Origin: Bacteroidaceae bacterium
Lineage (GTDB): Bacteria > Bacteroidota > Bacteroidia > Bacteroidales > Bacteroidaceae
Assembly (NCBI GenBank): GCA_017617635.1
Contig: JAFZVW010000062.1
Span: 1 to 34,863, forward strand
Direction of reading: 5' to 3'
Length of the DNA stretch: 34,863 bases
The notes under the pieces were generated by a model. That model was not told where the DNA came from. It did no database searches and saw only the letters and a program-made list of their open reading frames with translations. Shown one piece after another: positions 25,506-31,869 of the stretch. Made by a program: the position numbers and the translations under genes. The stretch's first letter is position 1. The number at the start of each line of letters is the position of its first letter.

Positions 25506-27023
25506 ATGTTAACAGAACAAGACAGAGCGTTGCTTGCCAAGAAAGGCATCAGCGAGGAGCAATTGAATTGCCAGCTACACAATTTCGAGACAGGTTTCCC
25601 ATATCTTAAGCTCAAGGCTGCAGCCAGTGTTGAAAACGGTATTCTGCGTCCGGATGACGAAGCAAAGGAAAGTTATGTGCAAATCTGGAAACAGTACAAG
25701 CAGGAGGGACATAATATTACAAAATTCGTACCTGCCAGCGGAGCTGCCAGCCGTATGTTCAAAGCCATGTTCGAATTCCTGGATGCCGACTATGATATTC
25801 CCACGACAGAATTTGAGAAGAAATACTTCCAGAATATAGAAAAGTTTGCATTCTATCAGGCATTGGATGATGCATGCCAGGTTCTTGAGGGTAAATGCAT
25901 ATCGGCACTGATAGATGAAGGCAATTACAAGGCAGTTGTTGCAGCTATGCTTGATGCAGACGGTCTTAACTATGGACAGTTGCCAAAGGGCCTGCTCCAG
26001 TTCCATTCATACGAGGACTGCGTACGTACTCCGTTGGAGGAACACCTGGTCGAGGCAGCACTGTACGCTACTTCTCAGGGAGAGGCCGAGGTACACTTTA
26101 CGGTCAGCACAGAACATAAGGCTCTGTTCGAGCAGCTTGTTGCAGACAAACTAACTGAATATGAGAAAGAATATGGAGTCAAGTTCAATGTAAGCTTTAG
26201 CGAGCAGAAACCGATGACCGATACCGTTGCAGCCAATATGGACAACACTCCGTTCCGTAATGACGACGGTTCATTGCTGTTCCGTCCGGGTGGTCACGGT
26301 GCCTTAATCCAGAATCTGAATGACTTGGACAGCGACGTTGTGTTCATTAAGAATATTGATAACGTTGTTCCTGACCGCCTTAAGGATGAAACAACCCTGT
26401 GGAAACAAATCATTGCGGGTGTTCTTGTTGATGCACAGCGTCAGACATTTGCATATCTTCAGCTGTTGGATAGCGGTGACTACAACCACGATGACATCGA
26501 GAATATGATACGCTTTGTACGGCACACACTGTGTACGGATTACGATGATATCAAGAACATGGAAGATGCCGAGCTTGTATGCTATCTGCGCAAAAAACTC
26601 AACCGCCCCATTCGTGTATGTGGCGTAGTGCAGAATGTCGGTGAACCCGGCGGCGGTCCGTTCCTTGCCTACAATCCCGATGGCAGCGTCAGCATGCAGA
26701 TACTGGAGAGCAGCCAGATAGATCAGAATAATCCCGAATACCTGAAGATGTTCAGCGAAGGCACACACTTCAATCCCGTTGATCTCGTCTGCGGTATTCG
26801 CGACTATAAGGGCAATAAGTTCAATCTGCCCGATTACGTTGATCCTGCAACAGGCTTCATATCATACAAGAGCAAGAACGGTCGTGAGTTAAAGGCACTC
26901 GAATTACCAGGATTGTGGAACGGCGCCATGAGTGACTGGAATACAATTATGGTAGAAGTTCCACTGGGTACCTTCAACCCCGTAAAGACAGTAAATGACC
27001 TGTTACGCGAACAGCACCAGTAA
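25506..27023 (+). CDS. DUF4301 domain protein
   Basis: A 505-residue cytoplasmic protein matching the DUF4301 family of Bacteroidota, function not established. Family features visible: N-terminal LTEQDRALLAKKGISEEQLN, then FPYLKLKAAASVENGI, FVPASGAASRMFKAMFEFL near residues 76-95, and RPGGHGALIQNLNDLD with FIKNIDNVVPD near 262-290. The PASGAASRM loop and the later Asp-containing strand recall sugar-nucleotide transferase folds, but that is only a resemblance. It stands alone between a divergent RelA/SpoT gene and a strong terminator hairpin. Confidence 0.85.
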   Translation: MLTEQDRALLAKKGISEEQLNCQLHNFETGFPYLKLKAAASVENGILRPDDEAKESYVQIWKQYKQEGHNITKFVPASGAASRMFKAMFEFLDADYDIPTTEFEKKYFQNIEKFAFYQALDDACQVLEGKCISALIDEGNYKAVVAAMLDADGLNYGQLPKGLLQFHSYEDCVRTPLEEHLVEAALYATSQGEAEVHFTVSTEHKALFEQLVADKLTEYEKEYGVKFNVSFSEQKPMTDTVAANMDNTPFRNDDGSLLFRPGGHGALIQNLNDLDSDVVFIKNIDNVVPDRLKDETTLWKQIIAGVLVDAQRQTFAYLQLLDSGDYNHDDIENMIRFVRHTLCTDYDDIKNMEDAELVCYLRKKLNRPIRVCGVVQNVGEPGGGPFLAYNPDGSVSMQILESSQIDQNNPEYLKMFSEGTHFNPVDLVCGIRDYKGNKFNLPDYVDPATGFISYKSKNGRELKALELPGLWNGAMSDWNTIMVEVPLGTFNPVKTVNDLLREQHQ

Positions 27024-27063
27024 TCAAGACTAAACGAAAATCAATAATCCCATGCCAACGTAT

Positions 27064-27106
27064 ATCCGCACTCGCTCATGAAGCCCGTGCGGATTTTTTT
27101 TTTTTT
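27064..27106 (+). terminator. Intrinsic terminator after the DUF4301 gene
   Basis: ATCCGCAC at 27064-27071 pairs with GTGCGGAT at 27087-27094, loop of 15 bases, followed by a run of 13 T (27094-27106). The stem and loop are nearly identical to the terminator at 28135-28172. Confidence 0.88.
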
Positions 27107-27259
27107 GATTTATTTCCTGCAAGTATCTGGATTTTAGAAGAAAAATAAATATATTTGTATCGAAATCAAGGATTTTGGGAGAATACTTTAACAAGCAATT
27201 AAACCACAGCATAAATTAAGATTAACGCACAACAAGCGCAGACCAAAAATAGCAAAAGA
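27107..27259. other. Spacer and 5' leader of the dinD-like gene
   Basis: Between terminator and dinD start codon. It holds the predicted -7 element at 27150-27157 and an A-rich leader of about 95 bases. No further gene or strong hairpin is seen. Confidence 0.5.
27150..27157 (+). promoter_or_regulatory. Predicted -7 element for the dinD-like gene
   Basis: TATATTTG matches TAnnTTTG and is followed by GTATCGAAATC. The helicase promoter at 28215 is followed by almost the same bases. No LexA-type box could be recognised with confidence. Confidence 0.55.
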
Positions 27260-28120
27260 ATGGATATCCAGAAAATACATCAATACAAGTCGTCCTTCGA
27301 TTTGATTGTCAAGAAAGTAAAAGATGACGATGGTAATAGCATCGAAGTGTGGTTCGCACGCGAATTACAGGATGTGCTAGGATATGCCCGTTGGGAGAAT
27401 TTTGTTACTGCCGTCGGTCGAGCTATTGAATCATGTAAAACACTGGGAATCAACGTTGATGATCATTTTCGTGAGGTCACGAAAATGATAGCTTTGGCCA
27501 AGGGTGCACAGCGTGAAGTTCAGGACTTTATGCTCACCCGATATGCCTGTTACCTGATAGCTCAGAACGGCGATCCGAAGAAAGAAGAGATTGCATTTGC
27601 CCAAAGCTATTTCGCCGTGCAAACCCGTAAAGCCGAACTCATTGAAGAACGTCTGAATGAGATTGCACGTCTGAACACCCGTGAGCGACTGCGCACATCA
27701 GAGAAGCAGCTGAGCCGGAATATTTTCCAGCGAGGAGTTGACGACCGTGGTTTCGGACGCATCCGCTCCAAAGGTGACCAGGCCTTGTTTGGCGGTTTGA
27801 CAACGGAACAGATGAAGAAACGTCTCGGCATCAAGAGTGGAGCCTTGGCTGATCGTCTGCCTACTCTTACCATTGCTGCCAAGAATCTTGCTACAGAGAT
27901 GACCAACTACAACGTGGAGCAGAAGGACCTCTATGGAGAGAAGGACATTACGGCAGAGCATGTACAGAACAACCGTAGTGTTCGTGGAATGTTGGGACAA
28001 CGAGGCATCAAGCCCGAATCGCTACCACCAGCAGAAGACATCAAGAAGGTAGAGCGTCGTGTAGCAAAAGACGAGAAGGAAATGCAAAAAGAATCACAAA
28101 AACTACCTAAAGGGGAATAA
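27260..28120 (+). CDS. dinD: DinD-like DNA damage-inducible protein
   Basis: A 286-residue protein of the DinD family, SOS-induced in E. coli, where DinD acts on RecA filaments. The N-terminal BRO/KilA-like part includes VWFARELQDVLGYARWENF and FREVTKMIALAKGAQREVQD. It continues with the family segments LTRYACYLIAQNGDPKKEEI and FAQSYFAVQTRKAELIEERL. The C-terminal half has RGFGRIRSKGDQALFGGLTT and ends in a Lys/Glu-rich helix. Such genes often sit beside restriction or phage-defence genes, as here. It is bounded by two near-identical terminator hairpins and has its own predicted promoter, so it looks like a self-contained cassette. Confidence 0.9.
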   Translation: MDIQKIHQYKSSFDLIVKKVKDDDGNSIEVWFARELQDVLGYARWENFVTAVGRAIESCKTLGINVDDHFREVTKMIALAKGAQREVQDFMLTRYACYLIAQNGDPKKEEIAFAQSYFAVQTRKAELIEERLNEIARLNTRERLRTSEKQLSRNIFQRGVDDRGFGRIRSKGDQALFGGLTTEQMKKRLGIKSGALADRLPTLTIAAKNLATEMTNYNVEQKDLYGEKDITAEHVQNNRSVRGMLGQRGIKPESLPPAEDIKKVERRVAKDEKEMQKESQKLPKGE

Positions 28121-28134
28121 AAGAAGGACTATCT

Positions 28135-28172
28135 ATCCGCACTCGCTTATGAAGCCTGTGCGGATTTTTTTT
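28135..28172 (+). terminator. Intrinsic terminator after the dinD-like gene
   Basis: ATCCGCAC at 28135-28142 pairs with GTGCGGAT at 28158-28165, followed by eight T. It differs from the hairpin at 27064 by two C/T changes in the loop, so the two are probably copies of one element. Confidence 0.88.
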
Positions 28173-28214
28173 GATATAATTTTCATTCCATCATCAACTT
28201 TTCCTTAAATTTTA

Positions 28215-28222
28215 TATCTTTG
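28215..28222 (+). promoter_or_regulatory. Predicted -7 element for the helicase transcript
   Basis: TATCTTTG matches TAnnTTTG and is followed by GTATCGAATTC. Transcription would begin close to 28229, giving a leader of about 280 bases before the helicase start codon. Confidence 0.6.
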
Positions 28223-28228
28223 TATCGA

Positions 28229-28511
28229 ATTCACGCCCTGAGCGCAGGGCGGCAGTAAAATCTTAATAGAAAATAACAAAGCGTTTGCTTTTATTCGGAA
28301 AAGCTTTACGAATCTAGCACATTCAAACAAGTCCAAACCGAAAGAATAAGTTGCAAGCGTCTATGCATAGGCATGGACGTGACTTATCTGGTTTGGTGGG
28401 CTAGTGCTAGAGCCTGTAAAGCATGGATGAGAATATCGTTCATGCTTTCTTTATGCTCTATCATTGCCTACCTCCGAAGATAAGCAATACGCCTAAAGCT
28501 ATTGCATAGAT
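28229..28511 (+). ncRNA. Candidate structured leader or small RNA upstream of the helicase
   Basis: About 283 bases between a predicted promoter and the helicase start. Visible pairings: CGCCCTG 28234-28240 with CAGGGCG 28245-28251; AAAGC 28278-28282 with GCTTT 28287-28291. A nested long hairpin follows: CTAGCAC 28314-28320 with GTGCTAG 28404-28410, CCAAACC 28333-28339 with GGTTTGG 28390-28396, ATAAGT 28346-28351 with ACTTAT 28382-28387, and CGTCTATGC 28358-28366 with GCATGGACG 28371-28379 (one G-U). Then AAAGCATG 28418-28425 pairs with CATGCTTT 28441-28448, and GCAATA 28484-28489 with TATTGC 28500-28505, six bases before the start codon. I do not recognise a named RNA family. It could be a cis-regulatory leader or an independent RNA; an overlapping 36-codon frame (28373-28483) is less convincing. 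Confidence 0.6.
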
Positions 28512-31500
28512 ATGGCAGAAACACCTATCTCCTCTCATTTCTTTACGAATAGAGAAGGAAATACCTTAATGAAGGAGTTTGAAGGAATACTTTCAAACAA
28601 TCCTCAAATCAAGTACCTTGATGCCGTTGTAGGTTTTCTTCGTGCATCTGGTTATTTTTCCCTGCGACCTTTCTTGGATAATATCAACAAGGTTCGTATT
28701 CTGATTGGCATCGATGTTGACAAATACATCGCACGTGCACATCAGAAAGGAGAAATGTTCTTTGGAGCAGAAGAGGAGGTAAAAGAAGAATGTCTGCGAC
28801 TTTTGAAGAAGGACATCGAACAGTCCCATTATAACAAGAAGGTAGAAGATGGAATTTTCCAGATGCTACAGGATATGATAGACGGCAAGTTGGAGTTACG
28901 TGCACATCCATCCAAGAAGATTCATGCCAAACTTTATATCCTCTATCCTGACAATTTCAATCAGCACACCTTTGGTGCAGCAATTACCGGCAGTAGTAAT
29001 TTAAGCGGCAACGGGTTAGGTGTCGGTGATGATAAACAATATGAGTTCAATGTCAAACTCACCCAATACGACGATGTGGCCTTTGCAAAACATGAATTCG
29101 AACTGCTGTGGGAAGAAGCAAAAGGCGTACCTATCAATGCCGAGGACTACAAGGATACCATTGACGATACCTACCTGAAAGGCGATGTTACCCCTTATGA
29201 GCTTTACATCAAGATGCTGATGGAGTATTTCTCCGACCGCGTTATGCAGGTAGACCTGGACGACCCATTCGATATACCTCCCGGCTATGACAAGTTCGAA
29301 TACCAGATGGATGCCGTCATCGAGGGATATCAGAAAATGATTCGTTACGATGGTTTCTTTCTATCTGATGTAGTTGGTCTTGGCAAGACAGTCATTGCCA
29401 CTATGATAGCCAAGAAATTCTTGATAGAGAATGGGCGTGACAACACCAAGATTTTGGTTGTATATCCTCCGGCAGTTGAACAGAACTGGAAAACTACATT
29501 CCGGGACTTTGGTATTGACAAATACACACAATTTATCTCGAATGGCAGTCTCTCGAAGATTCTGGATGACGAGGACTACAACTACTGGAATGCAGAAGAG
29601 TATGATTTGGTTTTGGTCGACGAGGCGCACAAATTCCGCAATTACACCACAGGCGCATTCCAGCAGCTACAGGAAATCTGCAAGATGCCACGTCTTGAAA
29701 CAGGTAATATTCGGGGTTACAAGAAAAAGGTGATGTTGATTTCTGCAACCCCAATGAACAACTCGCCAATAGACCTGTATTACCAGATACTGATGTTCCA
29801 GGACCCCCGACATTGTACAATTGACGGAGTTCCCAATTTGACATCGTTCTTTTCGCCGCTTAATGTGGAATTCCGCAGATTAAGGAAACAGGAAAACTTT
29901 GATATCCGTAAGTTCAAGAAACTGGCAGAACGAGTGCGAGACAGAGTTATCAAACCTTTGACCGTACGTCGTACCAGAACGGACATTGAAAGCATACAAC
30001 GCTATAACAAGGATGTGAACGGATTCCCAAAGGTGGCAGAACCTATCAAAAAGGAATACGAGTTGAACGACCACCTTGCCAACCTGTTTGAAAGGGCAAT
30101 GCAAGTCCTTGACAAAGAACTGACCTATGCCCGTTATCAAGCCATTGCCTACCTGAAGCCTGAAGCATCAAATGGATTATATGACAATGCAGAGGTAATC
30201 AGCCGCAGCTTGGCTGGCATACGGAAGAACGGTTTGGTAAAACGACTGGAGAGCAGTTTCTATGCATTCAAGATATCCGTTGAAAACTTCCGTAAGGCAA
30301 ACGAGAATATGATTAAGATGTGGGAGAATGACAAGATTTTCATCGCTCCCGATATGGATATCAACCTCCTGTATGAAAAAGGCCTGACAGAAGAAGAAAT
30401 CGAGGAGAAACTGAACGAGAAAGCCGAGGTTAACCCAAAGAATGCTGTATTCAAACGCGATGATTTCAATCCTGCATATATTGATATGCTCAATAAAGAC
30501 CAGGAACTTCTCGACCAGATGTGGCTGGAATGGGAGTATATAGATGATGATGACGATTCGAAATTTGCCAAGTTTGCAGATTTGTTAAAGAACGAACTTT
30601 TCAAGAAAAGCAGGAATCCAGGTGGCAAACTTGTTGTATTCTCCGAGTCAGTAGATACAATAGAATATCTGGAGCGGCGCATCGGTCGTGATGATGTCCT
30701 TGTAATATCTGCTAAAAACCGTGGTTCTCTATTCAAGACAATTCGCGAAAACTTTGATGCAAAATACGACAAGGAGAAAAAGAATGACTACAATATCATT
30801 CTTACCAGCGACGTCTTGGCAGAGGGCGTCAATCTGCATCGGTCAAACATAATCATCAACTACGATACACCCTGGAATGCAACACGTCTGATGCAACGCA
30901 TCGGGCGCGTAAATCGTATAGGTTCACAATCGGATACAATTTATAACTATGTGTTCTACCCATCCCGGCAGGGTAACAAGGAAATCAAGTTGAACCAGAT
31001 TGCCCTGAGTAAGATACAGACTTTCCACACAACCTTTGGCGAAGATAATCAGATATATTCTACCGATGAGATTATCGACAGGGATTTGGATAAATTATTC
31101 AAGGAAGGCATCAAGCGTGAACAGGAAGACCGCAATCTGGAACTTCCCTTCTTCGAGGAACTCCGCAATCTTTATCAGCAGAACCGCAAGGAGTACAAAC
31201 GCATAGAGAAATTATCTCTCCGCAGCCGTACCGGTCGTGAATCTCGTGAGATAGAAGGAGTTTCACTTTCGGGCGACTCGTTGGTATTCCTTAAAACCAA
31301 TTTCCGCAAACTCTTCTATCTGGCCAATGACAATAAGATAGACGAGCTGTCAGTTTTGGATGCTTTCAAATACTTCAAGGCAGAACCAGACGAGAAACCT
31401 GTTCCACGTCTGGAAAATCATCACGAACATGTAGAAAAAGCACTAAACGAATTCAATAGGATTAAGGAACAGGAACTGCACGAGGAGGAATCCAATCAAA

Positions 31501-31841
31501 ACCAGCGCAGCAACCTGGGTGCACAGGTAACAACTGCAATCAGCCTGCTTAACAGCATATTGTCTAAGATTATTGATGATGACGAAACGCGTCAGAAAAT
31601 TATCCAGCTCAAAAAGTTGGTTGAACGCGGAACCATAACTCTGATAGCAAAACGTCTGCAACGCATTCAGAAAGACTTGCAACGTCAGGGAGCCAGCAGG
31701 GCCAAACTAACATTTGATGATGCCAAGAAGCAAGTCCTGGAAATGGCCAACAAATACAACACTTATTATCGGGAGAGTCAGCGTGCAGAGGAAGAAACGG
31801 CTGCTATTATCATTCTCTCGGAATCGTTCAGTAAATCGTAA
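28512..31841 (+). CDS. PLD-nuclease and SNF2-type helicase fusion, defence-associated
   Basis: A 1109-residue protein expected to translocate on DNA and possibly cut it. The N-terminal PLD-like domain at about 10-190 has HAKLYIL (His138, Lys140) and ITGSSNLSGNG (Asn163). The SNF2-like helicase has GLGKT (Gly289-Thr293), VDEAH (Asp370-His373), SATPMNNSP, then a long helical insert. The second helicase half has TSDVLAEGVNLHRSN and QRIGRVNRIGS (from Gln795). A charged helical tail of about 170 residues follows. This architecture is found in helicases paired with adenine methyltransferases in restriction-like and DISARM/BREX-related defence loci. The methyltransferase gene starts 28 bases downstream; the structured stretch upstream may control it. 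The stop codon lies within a 7-base repeat. Confidence 0.88.
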   Translation: MAETPISSHFFTNREGNTLMKEFEGILSNNPQIKYLDAVVGFLRASGYFSLRPFLDNINKVRILIGIDVDKYIARAHQKGEMFFGAEEEVKEECLRLLKKDIEQSHYNKKVEDGIFQMLQDMIDGKLELRAHPSKKIHAKLYILYPDNFNQHTFGAAITGSSNLSGNGLGVGDDKQYEFNVKLTQYDDVAFAKHEFELLWEEAKGVPINAEDYKDTIDDTYLKGDVTPYELYIKMLMEYFSDRVMQVDLDDPFDIPPGYDKFEYQMDAVIEGYQKMIRYDGFFLSDVVGLGKTVIATMIAKKFLIENGRDNTKILVVYPPAVEQNWKTTFRDFGIDKYTQFISNGSLSKILDDEDYNYWNAEEYDLVLVDEAHKFRNYTTGAFQQLQEICKMPRLETGNIRGYKKKVMLISATPMNNSPIDLYYQILMFQDPRHCTIDGVPNLTSFFSPLNVEFRRLRKQENFDIRKFKKLAERVRDRVIKPLTVRRTRTDIESIQRYNKDVNGFPKVAEPIKKEYELNDHLANLFERAMQVLDKELTYARYQAIAYLKPEASNGLYDNAEVISRSLAGIRKNGLVKRLESSFYAFKISVENFRKANENMIKMWENDKIFIAPDMDINLLYEKGLTEEEIEEKLNEKAEVNPKNAVFKRDDFNPAYIDMLNKDQELLDQMWLEWEYIDDDDDSKFAKFADLLKNELFKKSRNPGGKLVVFSESVDTIEYLERRIGRDDVLVISAKNRGSLFKTIRENFDAKYDKEKKNDYNIILTSDVLAEGVNLHRSNIIINYDTPWNATRLMQRIGRVNRIGSQSDTIYNYVFYPSRQGNKEIKLNQIALSKIQTFHTTFGEDNQIYSTDEIIDRDLDKLFKEGIKREQEDRNLELPFFEELRNLYQQNRKEYKRIEKLSLRSRTGRESREIEGVSLSGDSLVFLKTNFRKLFYLANDNKIDELSVLDAFKYFKAEPDEKPVPRLENHHEHVEKALNEFNRIKEQELHEEESNQNQRSNLGAQVTTAISLLNSILSKIIDDDETRQKIIQLKKLVERGTITLIAKRLQRIQKDLQRQGASRAKLTFDDAKKQVLEMANKYNTYYRESQRAEEETAAIIILSESFSKS

Positions 31842-31867
31842 ACAGTAAATTGTCTAATCGTAAATAA
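31832..31867 (+). repeat. 7-base repeats at the helicase 3' end and in the spacer
   Basis: TAAATCG (31832), TAAACAG (31839) and TAAATTG (31846), then TCTAATCG (8 bases) and TAAATAA (31861). The helicase stop codon is the first three bases of the second unit, and the array ends two bases before the methyltransferase ATG. Confidence 0.6.
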
Positions 31868-31869
31868 CC

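Noticed and set aside
28314-28410. Nested inverted repeat as an integron attC site or a retron RNA
   Set aside because: The core motifs of attC sites are absent, no integrase is near, and no reverse transcriptase gene follows.
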